Positions 30,835 through 40,205 of a DNA stretch of 64,000 bases are shown here, in pieces (positions within the stretch are counted from its first letter, which is position 1; the number at the start of each line of letters is the position of its first letter). The stretch comes from Achromobacter marplatensis (GTDB lineage Bacteria > Pseudomonadota > Gammaproteobacteria > Burkholderiales > Burkholderiaceae_B). Position numbers and translations under genes: made by a program. A model generated the notes under the pieces. The model saw only the letters and a program-made list of their open reading frames with translations, was not told the DNA's origin and did not search any database. Where the stretch lies: the NCBI RefSeq assembly GCF_002209535.1, contig NZ_NJIG01000015.1, positions 62,001 through 126,000 of the forward strand, read 5' to 3'.

Positions 30835-32328
30835 TCACTTCGCCACGGGCATGGTGAATTCCGCGCCCTTGGCGATGCTGTCCGGCCAGCGCTGCATCAC
30901 GCTCTTGTAGCGGGAATAGAAGCGGATGCCTTCTTCGCCGTAAGCGTGATGGTCGCCGAACAGCGAACGCTTCCATCCGCCGAACGAATGCCACGCCATG
31001 GGCACGGGAATCGGCACATTGATGCCGACCATGCCCACCTTGATCTGGCGTGCAAAGGCGCGGGCCACGCCGCCGTCGGACGTGAAGCACGCCACGCCGT
31101 TGCCGAATTCATGCGCGTTGATCAGTTCGACCGCGCTGGCGAAGTCGGGCACGCGCACGATGCACAGCACGGGGCCGAAGATCTCTTCGCGGTAGATGTT
31201 CATGGCGGGCTTGACGTTGTCGAACAGCGTGCCGCCCAGGAAGAAGCCGCGCTCGTTGCCGGCCACGGTCAGGCCGCGTCCGTCCACGACCATGTCGGCG
31301 CCAGACGCGATGCCGTCTTCGATGTAGCCGATAACCTTGTTGCGATGCTGCGCGGTGACCAGCGGGCCCATTTCTGCATCCGCCTGCATGCCGTCCTTGA
31401 CGATCAGCGCCTTGACGCGCGGGATCAGGCGTTCGACGACCTTGTCGGCCACGTCGCCGACGACGACGGCGACCGAGATCGCCATGCAGCGTTCGCCGGC
31501 CGAGCCATAGGCCGCGCCCATCAGCGCGTCGGTGACCTGGTCCAGGTCGGCGTCGGGCATGACCACCAGGTGGTTCTTGGCGCCGCCCAGGGCTTGTACG
31601 CGCTTGCCGCGCTTGGTGCCTTCGGAATAGATGTATTCGGCGATCGGCGTCGACCCGACGAAGGACAGCGCTTCGACGTCGGGATGCGCGATCAGCGCGT
31701 CCACGGCCTGCTTGTCGCCATGCACGACGTTGAAGACGCCACCGGGCAGGCCGGCTTCGGTCAGCAATTCAGCCAGGCGCAGCGAGGCCGACGGATCGCG
31801 TTCCGACGGCTTGAGCACGAAGGTGTTGCCGCAGGCGATGGCCACCGGGAACATCCAGCACGGCACCATCATGGGGAAGTTGAACGGCGTGACGCCGGCC
31901 ACCACGCCCAGGGGCTGGCGCATGCTCCAGTTGTCGATGCCGCCGCCGATCTGGTCGGAATACTGGCCCTTGAGCAGTTGCGGGATGCCGCAGGCGAATT
32001 CGACGATTTCGATGCCGCGCATGACCTCGCCCTTGGCGTCGGAGAAGACCTTGCCATGTTCGCGGGTGATCAGTTCGGCCAGTTCGTCCTGGTGCTTGTC
32101 CAGCAGCGCCTTGAAGTTGAACAGGATGCGGGCGCGCTTGAGCGCCGGCGTCTCGGACCAGGCGGGGAAGGCGGCCTTGGCGGCGGCCACAGCCGTCGCG
32201 ACGTCTTCAGTGGAGGCCAGCGGAACCGACGAGCAGATCTCGCCGGTGGCGGGGTTGAAGCCGTCGGCGTAGCGGCTGCTGCGGCCGTCATAGTGCTGGC
32301 CGTTGATGAAATGGGAGATCTTCTTCAT
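30835..32328 (-). CDS. mmsA: CoA-acylating methylmalonate/malonate-semialdehyde dehydrogenase
   Basis: The 497-residue aldehyde dehydrogenase carries the nucleophile C281 in GSAGERC and the MmsA-specific TPFNFPM segment (N150). MmsA enzymes oxidise methylmalonate or malonate semialdehyde with CoA and NAD+ to propionyl-CoA or acetyl-CoA. The gene before it encodes an omega-amino acid aminotransferase, which would supply the semialdehyde. This pair is the known route for beta-alanine or 3-aminoisobutyrate catabolism. Confidence 0.92.
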   Translation of the reverse strand: MKKISHFINGQHYDGRSSRYADGFNPATGEICSSVPLASTEDVATAVAAAKAAFPAWSETPALKRARILFNFKALLDKHQDELAELITREHGKVFSDAKGEVMRGIEIVEFACGIPQLLKGQYSDQIGGGIDNWSMRQPLGVVAGVTPFNFPMMVPCWMFPVAIACGNTFVLKPSERDPSASLRLAELLTEAGLPGGVFNVVHGDKQAVDALIAHPDVEALSFVGSTPIAEYIYSEGTKRGKRVQALGGAKNHLVVMPDADLDQVTDALMGAAYGSAGERCMAISVAVVVGDVADKVVERLIPRVKALIVKDGMQADAEMGPLVTAQHRNKVIGYIEDGIASGADMVVDGRGLTVAGNERGFFLGGTLFDNVKPAMNIYREEIFGPVLCIVRVPDFASAVELINAHEFGNGVACFTSDGGVARAFARQIKVGMVGINVPIPVPMAWHSFGGWKRSLFGDHHAYGEEGIRFYSRYKSVMQRWPDSIAKGAEFTMPVAK

Positions 32329-32355
32329 GGTGTGGGACCGGAAATCGGGATTCGT

Positions 32356-32386
32356 AAAAACGTCCGAGGGCGGCCATCGGCCGCCC
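32356..32386 (-). terminator. Intercistronic hairpin between aminotransferase and mmsA
   Basis: GGGCGGCC (32368-32375) and GGCCGCCC (32379-32386) form a perfect 8-bp stem with a 3-base loop; on the minus strand TTTTT follows seven bases later. It could reduce read-through from the aminotransferase gene into mmsA or protect the upstream message. It is not a strong terminator by composition. Confidence 0.4.
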
Positions 32387-32441
32387 GCGGGACAGGGTCA
32401 GGTTGCGCGGCGGCGCCGCGGCAGGGGGCTCGCCATGTTCC

Positions 32442-33767
32442 TCAAGCGATCTCTTTCAGGACCTTGCCGATCTGTTCGAAGATCTGGCCGATCTGAGCCT
32501 CTTCGATGATCAGCGGAGGCGAGATGGCGATGATGTCGCCCGTGTAGCGCACCATCAGGCCGCTGTCGAAGCACTTCTGGAAGACTTCGGCGGCGCGGGC
32601 GCCCGGCGCGCCGGCGCGCGGCGAGAGTTCAATGCCGGCGACCAGACCCAGGTTGCGCACGTCGATGACGTGCGGCGCGCCCTTCAGGCTGTGCACGGCT
32701 TCCTCGAAAGCGCCGGAAAGCTTGCGGGCGCGGGCGAACAGGTCGTCGCGGCGGTAGATGTCCAGCGTCGCCAGGATGGCCGCGGCCGCCAGCGGGTGCG
32801 CCGAATAGGTGTATCCGTGGAAGAACTCGATGCCGCCTGCCGGGCCGTTGACGATGGCGTCGTGCACTTCGCGTTTGACCGCGACCGCACCGGCCGGCAC
32901 CGCGGCGTTGCTCACGCCCTTGGCCATGGCAATGATGTCCGGCGTCACGCCGAAGAATTCGGAGGCCGTGGCGGCGCCCAGGCGGCCGTAGGCGGTGATG
33001 ACTTCGTCGAAAATCAGCAGGATGCCGTGCTTGGACGTGATCTCGCGCAGTTTTTCCAGGTAGCCCTTGGGCGGGATCAGCACGCCCGTGGAGCCGGCCA
33101 TCGGTTCGACGATGACGGCGGCGATGGTGGAGGCGTCATGCAGCGCGACGATGCGTTCCAGCTCGTCGGCCAGGTTGGCGCCCCAGGCGGGCTGGCCCTT
33201 GGAGTAGGCGTTCTTTTCCAGGTTATGGGTATGCGGCAAGTGGTCCACGGCGGGCAGCAGGGCGCCGGAGAACGTCTTGCGGTTGGTTGAGATGCCGCCG
33301 ACCGAGATGCCGCCGAAACCCACGCCGTGATAGCCGCGTTCGCGGCCGATCAGGCGGGTGCGCTGGCCTTCGCCGCGGGCGCGGTGGTAAGCCAGGGCAA
33401 TTTTCAGGGACGTATCGACGGACTCGGAGCCGGAGTTCGTGAAGAAGACGCGGTCCAGGCCCTGGGGCATGAAGCCGGCGACAGCCGTGGCTGCTTCGAA
33501 GGCCAGCGGGTGGCCCAGCTGGAAGCCGGGCGCGTAATCCATGATGCCGGCCTGGCGGGAAATCGCGTCGACGATTTCCTGGCGGCCGTGGCCGGCGTTG
33601 ACGCACCACAGGCCGGCGGTGCCGTCCAGGATCTGGCGGCCGTCGGCCGAGGTGTAGTACATGCCTTTGGCCGTTGCCAGCATGCGCGGGTGCGCCTTGA
33701 ACTGCTTGTTGGCAGTGAAGGGCATCCAGAGATGGGACAGGTCGGGCAACTCGGCGGGGGCGTTCAT
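32442..33767 (-). CDS. Omega-amino acid--pyruvate (class III) aminotransferase
   Basis: The 441-residue PLP enzyme has the class-III fold: SGSES (112-116) for phosphate binding, FDEV with D254, and PLP lysine K283 in MAKGVSN. The start SHLWMPFTAN and the GTAGLWC segment match beta-alanine/omega-amino acid--pyruvate aminotransferases. It would move the amino group of a beta- or omega-amino acid to pyruvate, producing alanine and a semialdehyde that MmsA can use. It is the promoter-proximal gene of the minus-strand operon, divergent from a MocR regulator. Confidence 0.88.
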   Translation of the reverse strand: MNAPAELPDLSHLWMPFTANKQFKAHPRMLATAKGMYYTSADGRQILDGTAGLWCVNAGHGRQEIVDAISRQAGIMDYAPGFQLGHPLAFEAATAVAGFMPQGLDRVFFTNSGSESVDTSLKIALAYHRARGEGQRTRLIGRERGYHGVGFGGISVGGISTNRKTFSGALLPAVDHLPHTHNLEKNAYSKGQPAWGANLADELERIVALHDASTIAAVIVEPMAGSTGVLIPPKGYLEKLREITSKHGILLIFDEVITAYGRLGAATASEFFGVTPDIIAMAKGVSNAAVPAGAVAVKREVHDAIVNGPAGGIEFFHGYTYSAHPLAAAAILATLDIYRRDDLFARARKLSGAFEEAVHSLKGAPHVIDVRNLGLVAGIELSPRAGAPGARAAEVFQKCFDSGLMVRYTGDIIAISPPLIIEEAQIGQIFEQIGKVLKEIA

Positions 33768-33883
33768 GGCGGCTCCAGGGGAAGGACAACCGGCGGGCCT
33801 GCAAGAAAAGGGCGCAGCCGGGATTCGAATGATTCTGGTACGTCCCGCGGGGAATGAAAATATACGATCTGCGCAAATGCCGC

Positions 33884-33919
33884 TAACTGTATAGTTGCAG
33901 GTGGTCTAACTGTACAGTT
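33884..33919. promoter_or_regulatory. Two palindromic repeat boxes, probable MocR operator
   Basis: TAACTGTATAGTT (33884-33896) and TAACTGTACAGTT (33907-33919) differ at one base and start 23 bp apart, about two helical turns. The second contains the perfect palindrome AACTGTACAGTT. They sit in the gap between the divergent aminotransferase and MocR genes, the second only six bases before the MocR start codon. Direct repeats of this kind are typical sites for MocR/GabR regulators. Confidence 0.75.
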
Positions 33920-33925
33920 TTCTCC

Positions 33926-35344
33926 GTGATCGATTTCCAGCCCAACCGCGCCCGTGGACTTGCGCCGACCCTGGTCGAACAACTGGTGGCGGCCATCTTG
34001 CGCGCCATTGAAGAACAGACACTGCGTCCGGGTATGTCCCTACCCTCGGTGCGCGAGTTCGCCCGCCAGTACGGTGTCAGTACGTTCACGGTGGCCAGCG
34101 CCTACAGCCGGCTGGTGTCGCAGGGCTGGCTGGCCGCGCGGCCCGGGGCGGGCTACCGGGTAGCCTCGCCGGACGCGCCTGCGCGGCGGGGCGAACCCCT
34201 GTCCTGGGAGCCGCCGCGCCTGAACGCGGGCTGGCTACTGTCGGACATCTTTGCCGACCATTCCATCCCGATCAAATCGGGATGCGGCTGGCTGCCGGGG
34301 GAATGGCTGAACGAAGAGGGCATGCATCTGGCGCTGCGCCACATGGGGCGCGTGCCGGCGATGCGCATCGCCAATTACGGGCACCCCTATGGCTATGCGC
34401 CGCTGCGCGAAACCATCGCGGCCAGCCTCAGCGCCCAGGGCATGGAAGTGGAAGTGTCCCAGGTGCTGCTGACCCAGGGCGTGTCGCACGGCCTGGACAT
34501 GGTGACCCGCACGCTGCTGCGGCCGGGCGACACCGTCGTGGTGGAGCAGCCCGCCTATGCCAACTTGTTGCAGCTGCTGCGCTTGGTGGGCCTGCGGGTG
34601 GTGGCGGTGCCGCGCACGGCCGACGGGCTGGACTGCGAGGCGCTAGAGCGCGTGGTGGCCCAGCACCAGCCGCGCGCGCTGTACATCAATACGGCGCTGC
34701 AGAATCCGTCAGGCGCCAGCATCGGGATGGCCAATGCCTTCCGCATCTTGCAGGTGGCCGAACGGCACGGCCTGTGGGTGATCGAGGACGACATCTCCCG
34801 CGACCTGGCGCCCGGCGTGACGCCGATGCTGGCCGCGCTGGACGGGGCGCGGCGGGTGATCTACCTGGGCGGCTACTCCAAGGTCATCAGCCCGTCGGTG
34901 CGGGTGGGCTATGTGGTGGCGCATCGCGACCTGGCCCGCGACATCGCGCGCACCAAGATGGCGGTGGGCCTGACTTCGCCGGAAATCATGGAGCGCATCG
35001 TGCACCAGGTCATCCGCGAGGGGCGCTACCGCGCGCACATCGCCCGCACCCGCGAGCGGCTGGCCGAGGCGCACACCGCGGTGGCCGGCCAGATGCAACA
35101 GCACGGGTTCGAAATCCATGGACGGCCGCAGGGCGGTCTGTTCCTGTGGGCCAAGGTGGCCGGGCAGTGGCGCGAACGGGGCGCCAACGGTTTGGCGGAA
35201 CTGGCGCTGAAAGACGGCATTTGGCTGGCGCCGGGGTCTTACTTTGAAGTGGATGAGGCGGATACGCCGTGGGTGCGATTCAACGTGGCGTATTCAGAGG
35301 CGCCGGCGTTGTGGCGGTTCATGAGGAATGCGGGGGCGGCTTGA
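33926..35344 (+). CDS. MocR-type transcriptional regulator (GntR HTH + aminotransferase domain)
   Basis: The 472-residue protein joins an N-terminal winged helix (about residues 8-80; SLPSVREFARQYGVSTFTV) to a fold-type I aminotransferase domain whose PLP lysine is K319 in GGYSKVISPS. Such MocR/GabR proteins sense an amino acid or vitamin B6 form through PLP. Its divergent position points to control of the catabolic operon, with an amino acid or semialdehyde intermediate as the likely signal. The GTG start at 33926 has a poor ribosome-binding site, and the second repeat box lies almost against it, suggesting autoregulation. Confidence 0.88.
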   Translation: MIDFQPNRARGLAPTLVEQLVAAILRAIEEQTLRPGMSLPSVREFARQYGVSTFTVASAYSRLVSQGWLAARPGAGYRVASPDAPARRGEPLSWEPPRLNAGWLLSDIFADHSIPIKSGCGWLPGEWLNEEGMHLALRHMGRVPAMRIANYGHPYGYAPLRETIAASLSAQGMEVEVSQVLLTQGVSHGLDMVTRTLLRPGDTVVVEQPAYANLLQLLRLVGLRVVAVPRTADGLDCEALERVVAQHQPRALYINTALQNPSGASIGMANAFRILQVAERHGLWVIEDDISRDLAPGVTPMLAALDGARRVIYLGGYSKVISPSVRVGYVVAHRDLARDIARTKMAVGLTSPEIMERIVHQVIREGRYRAHIARTRERLAEAHTAVAGQMQQHGFEIHGRPQGGLFLWAKVAGQWRERGANGLAELALKDGIWLAPGSYFEVDEADTPWVRFNVAYSEAPALWRFMRNAGAA

Positions 35345-35410
35345 TGGGTTGCGCGCGCTGGGCTGATCGGAGGCTTGCCGCGGAAATCTCGCGCTTCACC
35401 CATCCTACGA
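35343..35410. repeat. Inverted-repeat intergenic element
   Basis: GATGGGTTGCGCGC begins in the stop codon of the MocR gene and pairs with GCGCTTCACCCATC at 35391-35405, followed by CTACG. Elements ending in ACCCATCCTACG recur in many proteobacterial genomes, so this is likely a dispersed hairpin element. It also sits at the 3' ends of two convergent genes and may help end transcription. Confidence 0.55.
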
Positions 35411-35471
35411 TGGGGAAACGCTCCATTCAACGCGCGCAACTCGTCACGCGTCCGTCGCGCTTTTCAAAAAT

Positions 35472-35954
35472 TCAGCGTTCGTAGGTAACGAAGTCGTACT
35501 CGTAGCCGTTTTCGGCGGGCTGGGTTTCGCGCGCGGTTTCCTTCCATTGGAAGGCGGGCAGCAGCGGGAAGAAGGCGTCGCCGTCGACCTGGGCGTGGAC
35601 TTCGGTGGCCAGCACGCGTTGCGCCTGCGGCAGCGCCTGCGCGTAGATCTGAGCGCCGCCGATCACGAAAGCCTGTTCCACCTCGCCGCAGGCGGCGATA
35701 GCGGCTTCCAGCGTGGGCACGACGGTGGCCCCGGGGGCGGCGAAATCGGGATTGCGGCTGATCACGATGTTGGCGCGGCCGGGCAGCGGCCGGCCCAGCG
35801 AATCCCAGGTCTTGCGGCCCATGATGATGGGATGGCCCAGCGTGCTGCGTTTGAAGTGCGCCAGATCTCCCGGCAGCTTCCAGGGCAGGGTGTTGTCGCG
35901 TCCGATGACGCGGTTGTCGGAATAGGCAACGATCAGGGTAAGGCTGGCGGGCAT
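35472..35954 (-). CDS. folA: Dihydrofolate reductase
   Basis: The 160-residue enzyme reduces dihydrofolate to tetrahydrofolate with NADPH. Landmarks are the VIGRDNTLPW substrate loop near the N-terminus, GHPIIMGRKTWDS near the middle and FVIGGAQIYAQAL in the C-terminal half. The ATG at 35954 is preferred; a TTG start four codons earlier is possible. The usual neighbour thyA is also here on the same strand, but a c-di-GMP gene separates them. Confidence 0.96.
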   Translation of the reverse strand: MPASLTLIVAYSDNRVIGRDNTLPWKLPGDLAHFKRSTLGHPIIMGRKTWDSLGRPLPGRANIVISRNPDFAAPGATVVPTLEAAIAACGEVEQAFVIGGAQIYAQALPQAQRVLATEVHAQVDGDAFFPLLPAFQWKETARETQPAENGYEYDFVTYER

Positions 35955-36055
35955 GCGGGCGGGCAATGGTGGGGACGGCCGGGAGTCGGCCGATCAGACG
36001 GCGTAAGCGTAGCAAATTCCGCTGGGGCCAGCCGGCCGCGCCTAGCCGGCCGCAC

Positions 36056-38119
36056 CTAACCGGTCGCGTGTTCCAGGAACTCCGTCGCGGGCATCGGGCG
36101 GCCTAGCAGGAAGCCCTGCAAGGAATCGCAGCCCAGGCCGGTCAGGAATTTCTGCTGGGCTGCCGTTTCGACGCCTTCGGCGACGATTCGCAGGTTCAGC
36201 TGCTGCGCCAGCGCGACGATGGCCGACACAATGGCGGCGTCTTCGTTGTCGTTTTCCAGCTGGTTCACAAAGCCCCGGTCGATCTTCAACTCGGTCGCGG
36301 GCAGGCGCTTCAGATACAGCAGGCTGGAATAGCCGGTGCCGAAGTCGTCGATGGAGATGGTCACGCCCAGCCCGGACAGGCGCTTGAGCACGGCCAGGCT
36401 GGCCTCGGCGTCGCGCATGGCGGTGGATTCCGTCACTTCCAGCGTCAGGCACGCGGGCGGCACGTCGTGCCGCGCCAGCGCCGCACGCACGGTTTCAACC
36501 AGGCTGGCGTGCGCGAACTGCAAGGCCGAAATGTTGACGGCGATGGTCCAGTGGCCTTGGCCGGCGTTGATCCATTCCCGCATCTGGCGGCAGGCCTCGT
36601 TGATGACCCATTCTCCGATGGACAGGATCAGGCCGGTCTTTTCGGCGATGGGGATGAACTGGTCCGGACCGACCAGGCCGCGTGTCGGGTGGTTCCAGCG
36701 CAGCAGCGCTTCGGCGCCCATGATGGGGCCTGCGGGCGCTTCATATTTGGGCTGGTAGTGCAGCACAAACTGGTCGCGCTCCTGCGCCAGGCGCAGGTCG
36801 TGCAGCAGTTCGATCTGTTCGTGCGCGTCCGCGTTCATGGACGGCTCGAAGAAGCTGTAGCCGGTGCCGCCCAGGCGCTTGGCGTGGTACATGGCGGCGT
36901 CGGCGTTGGTCAGCAGACTGTGGGTGTCTTCGCCATCATTCGGGTAGATCGCGATGCCCACGCTGGACGTCACCAGCACCTCGTGCCCATAGACCATGAC
37001 GGGGCGGGCGATCGCTTCAATCAGCCGGTCCGCCACGTTGGCGGCATCGGTCGGTTCGATCACTTCGCTCAGCACGATGAATTCGTCGCCGCCCAGGCGC
37101 GCCACCGTGTCCTGCGTGCGCAGGGTCTGCCGGATGCGCTGGGCCAGATCGATCAGCAAGGCGTCGCCGGTGTGGTGGCCGTAGGCGTCGTTGACCGCCT
37201 TGAAGCCGTCCAGGTCGAAGAACAGCACGGCGAAGTAGCCCTTGCGGCGGCTGGCGCTTTCGATGGCCTGCTCCATCCGGTCTTCCAGCAGGATGCGGTT
37301 GGGCAATTTGGTGAGCGTGTCGTGCAGCGCCAGCTGCACCAGCTCTTCGTTGGCCTCGGCCAGCGATGAGGCCAGCGCGGACGTGCGCGCCTCAAGCCGG
37401 TTGTCCAGCACGGCGACCACCAGGGCGATGGCCAGCACGCTGAGCGTGACCGCCGTCACCGCGATGGCCAGCCAGCCGGCCGAAATGCCGCCGTCGGCGG
37501 CCATGCAGATGCTGCCTGCCGGAAACCCCGCGGCTTCCATGCCGGAATAGTGCATGCCGACGATGGCGATGCCCATGACGACCGACGCCAGCGGTCGGGA
37601 CAGGGCCACGCGCGGCCCGTCGTGGCGCAACCGATAGGTGATCCATAGCGCGGCGCCGGAGGCGGCCACGGCGATCACGATGGATAGCGCAAACCATTTG
37701 GTGTCGTAGACGATGCCGGGCGCCATGCGCATCGCGGCCATGCCCAGATAGTGCATGGCGGCGATGCCTGCGCCCATCAGCAGGGCACCGGCAATCAGCC
37801 TGCGCCAGGGCAGCTCGTCCTTGCACACGATCCACAGGGCGAATGCCGAGCAGCCGATGGCGATGCCCAGCGACAGGACGGTCAGGGGCAGGTCGTAGCC
37901 CATGGGAATGGGCAGGTTGAAGGCCAGCATGCCGACAAAGTGCATGGACCAGATGCCGATGCCCATGGCGAGCGCACCGCCCGCCAGCCAGTAGCGCGCG
38001 GCTGGCAGCCCGTTCGAGGCCCGTACGCGATTGGCCATGCCCAACGCCGTATATGACGCCAGGATGGCGACCCCTAGGGATACGAGGACGAGCGAAGGGT
38101 TATAAGTTCCAACGAGCAT
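36056..38119 (-). CDS. MHYT-GGDEF-EAL membrane c-di-GMP turnover protein
   Basis: The 687-residue protein has an N-terminal seven-helix MHYT sensor with three metal-ligand motifs: MHFVGM (59-64), MHYLGM (122-127) and MHYSGM (189-194). MHYT domains are thought to sense oxygen, CO or NO through copper. A GGDEF domain follows with intact GGDEF at 343-347 and an inhibitory I-site RTQD at 334-337. The EAL phosphodiesterase domain is also intact (EAL at 470-472, DDFGTGYSS at 591-599, AEGVE near 655). Both activities are therefore possible; which dominates cannot be read from sequence. It lies between folA and thyA. Confidence 0.93.
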   Translation of the reverse strand: MLVGTYNPSLVLVSLGVAILASYTALGMANRVRASNGLPAARYWLAGGALAMGIGIWSMHFVGMLAFNLPIPMGYDLPLTVLSLGIAIGCSAFALWIVCKDELPWRRLIAGALLMGAGIAAMHYLGMAAMRMAPGIVYDTKWFALSIVIAVAASGAALWITYRLRHDGPRVALSRPLASVVMGIAIVGMHYSGMEAAGFPAGSICMAADGGISAGWLAIAVTAVTLSVLAIALVVAVLDNRLEARTSALASSLAEANEELVQLALHDTLTKLPNRILLEDRMEQAIESASRRKGYFAVLFFDLDGFKAVNDAYGHHTGDALLIDLAQRIRQTLRTQDTVARLGGDEFIVLSEVIEPTDAANVADRLIEAIARPVMVYGHEVLVTSSVGIAIYPNDGEDTHSLLTNADAAMYHAKRLGGTGYSFFEPSMNADAHEQIELLHDLRLAQERDQFVLHYQPKYEAPAGPIMGAEALLRWNHPTRGLVGPDQFIPIAEKTGLILSIGEWVINEACRQMREWINAGQGHWTIAVNISALQFAHASLVETVRAALARHDVPPACLTLEVTESTAMRDAEASLAVLKRLSGLGVTISIDDFGTGYSSLLYLKRLPATELKIDRGFVNQLENDNEDAAIVSAIVALAQQLNLRIVAEGVETAAQQKFLTGLGCDSLQGFLLGRPMPATEFLEHATG

Positions 38120-38546
38120 TTGTGGGGTCCTGTCCTGAGCGCTTACTGCGATCGCGCCGGCCTCAAATCAAATCAATTAGTAGTCAACAGTTGCAATTGG
38201 GTCGCAAGACAATTCCGGCTGTCGACGCTGGCGATTTACATACTCTCTTGTAGGGAAGGGGGATGCGGAGGGCGCTGCCTGCGGTCGGCGCTGCCGGATG
38301 GGGCAGCGCAGTCTCGCGACAAGCGATACGCGCGGAGCGGCAAGCGCCTGCGGAAGCCGTGGCGCGCAGCGCATTCTGGATGCACGCCCGAGGCTAAGGG
38401 ATGGGTTATACCGAAATCGCGCTTCCAGAAGCTCACCAATCTTCACTTATGCTGCCAGGCGCGGTTTGCCAGCCCGAGGGCAAGCGCCCACGGCGGCTGC
38501 CCGCGTGCTTCCCGGGGCCGCCGGACTCGGCGTGCCGGGCGCGATC
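38120..38546. other. Intergenic region without a recognised gene
   Basis: The 427 bases between the MHYT gene start and the thyA stop contain an AT-richer 5' part (38165-38245), likely the promoter region of the MHYT gene, then GC-rich sequence with no reading frame of convincing codon pattern. No RNA gene or clear terminator was recognised. Confidence 0.5.
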
Positions 38547-39518
38547 TTACACGGCCATGGGCGCGGTGAGCGGCGCGTGATGGGTGTAGCCGGACAGCGA
38601 AAAATCGCCCGGTTCCACCTTTTCCAGCCATTCCGGTTCATAGCGGCCTGTCACGGCGAAATCGGGGATGCGGTCGGACAGGATCAGCTTGGGCGATTCG
38701 TAGGGCTCGCGGGCGAGTTGCTCGCGCAGCATCGGCAGGTGGTTTTCGTAGATATGCGCGTCGCCGATGAAATACGTGAACCAGCGCGGGGTGTAGCCGG
38801 TCAGGCGGCCCACCAGGTGCAGCAGCGCGGCGCCTTCCGTCAGATTGAAGGGCGTGCCCAGGCCGACGTCGTTGGACCGGATATACAAGCAGAGCGAGAT
38901 TTCGCGGGTGGTTGCGTTGGGCAGGAACTGGTAGAGCAGATGGCAGGGCGGCAGGGCCATCTCTTCGATCTGAGCCCAGTTCCAGCCGTGGAACAGGATG
39001 CGGCGATCGCCCGGGCGCTCGTGGATGGTGTCCAGGCATTGGCGCAATTGGTCCACCGCCTTGTACAGCAGGACTTTCGGCACGCCGGCTTCTTCCAGAT
39101 CGGCCACCTTGGCGTAGCCACGGGCCAGCGCGTCTTCGACCTGCGCGGTTCGGTTGGCGTCCAGCACCTTGTAGGCCGGCCACTGGCGCCATTGGACGCC
39201 GTAGACGGGGCCCAGGTCATCCGGGCCTTCGCGGTACGGGTTGGCCAGCCACTGGCTGTTTTCGTTGGCGTTCTGGTCCCAGACCTTGCAGCCCAGTTCG
39301 CGGAACTCCGCGGCGCTGCGCGAGGCGCGCATGAAACCCACCATTTCGCCGATGGCGGACTTGAACGCCAGCTTCTTGGTGGTGACGGCGGGAAAGCCCT
39401 TTTGCAGGTCGAACCGCAACGACGCGCCCGGCATGCTGAGCGTGCGTATGCCCGTCCGGTTCTCCTGCCACGCGCCGGTGTCCAGGATGGATTGAACGAG
39501 GTCCAGGTATTGTTTCAT
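38547..39518 (-). CDS. thyA: Thymidylate synthase
   Basis: The 323-residue enzyme methylates dUMP to dTMP using methylene-tetrahydrofolate. The nucleophile is C192 in [10 protein letters not shown], with the [10 protein letters not shown] phosphate-binding arginines just before it (about 171-180). It is about 60 residues longer than E. coli ThyA because of an insertion around residues 85-155, as in the longer form known from Lactobacillus casei. The dUMP supply fits with dcd elsewhere in the window. Confidence 0.96.
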   Translation of the reverse strand: MKQYLDLVQSILDTGAWQENRTGIRTLSMPGASLRFDLQKGFPAVTTKKLAFKSAIGEMVGFMRASRSAAEFRELGCKVWDQNANENSQWLANPYREGPDDLGPVYGVQWRQWPAYKVLDANRTAQVEDALARGYAKVADLEEAGVPKVLLYKAVDQLRQCLDTIHERPGDRRILFHGWNWAQIEEMALPPCHLLYQFLPNATTREISLCLYIRSNDVGLGTPFNLTEGAALLHLVGRLTGYTPRWFTYFIGDAHIYENHLPMLREQLAREPYESPKLILSDRIPDFAVTGRYEPEWLEKVEPGDFSLSGYTHHAPLTAPMAV

Positions 39519-39638
39519 GGCGGTCCTTGTGTTCGCCCGCCCCGCGGGTGACGCAAATTGGCCGCCGCGTGCGACGCGGCGGCGCTTGATCTAGATAGGG
39601 AAGAAGGGATAGGGCGAATTACACCACGCGGGCGTGCC

Positions 39639-40082
39639 TCAGGCGGCGGCCGGCGCTTCCTGCGTGTCGACGATTTCGACCGAAAACGTCAGCGCCGCGG
39701 TCTTCTCCAGCATGGCCGAGGCCGAGCAGTACTTTTCGTGCGATAGCTGCACGGCGCGCTCCACCGCGGCTTGCGGCAGGTTGCGACCTGTGACCGTGAA
39801 GGCGAAATGGATGCGGGTGAAGACCTTCGGGTCGGCATCCGCGCGGTCGGCATGGAGCTTGACGCTGCAACCGGTGACCGCGTGGCGGCCGCGCTTCAGA
39901 ATCAGCACCACGTCATAGGCGGTGCAGCCACCCGTGCCGGCCAGCAGCATTTCCATCGGGCGCGGCGCCAGATTGTGGCCGCCGCCGTCCACGGCGCCGT
40001 CCATCACGGCCACGTGGCCGCTGCCGGTGCTGGCGGTAAAGAGCATGCCGTTGGGGCCGCCCCAGTCGATCGTGCATTCCAT
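39639..40082 (-). CDS. OsmC family protein
   Basis: The 147-residue protein has the OsmC/Ohr fold pattern: a GGGHNLAPRPMEMLLAGTGGC segment with C53, a second cysteine at C72, and the HIHFAF-like strand RIHFAFTVTG. It is closer to the YhfA-type OsmC proteins than to Ohr. Thiol-based reduction of organic peroxides is the family role, though the second cysteine is placed earlier than in classical Ohr. It is divergent from coq7 with a 123-bp gap. Confidence 0.88.
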   Translation of the reverse strand: MECTIDWGGPNGMLFTASTGSGHVAVMDGAVDGGGHNLAPRPMEMLLAGTGGCTAYDVVLILKRGRHAVTGCSVKLHADRADADPKVFTRIHFAFTVTGRNLPQAAVERAVQLSHEKYCSASAMLEKTAALTFSVEIVDTQEAPAAA

Positions 40083-40205
40083 GTCGTGTGTCCTTGAGCT
40101 TTGAGCGCAGTCAATGGTTGATGATACCTGTTGCGTACAATTCCAGGCACGAGAGCCCCGCCCCGCATCAGGGGTGTGTGCGCCAGTTTTGCCAAGGAGT
40201 TGTCC

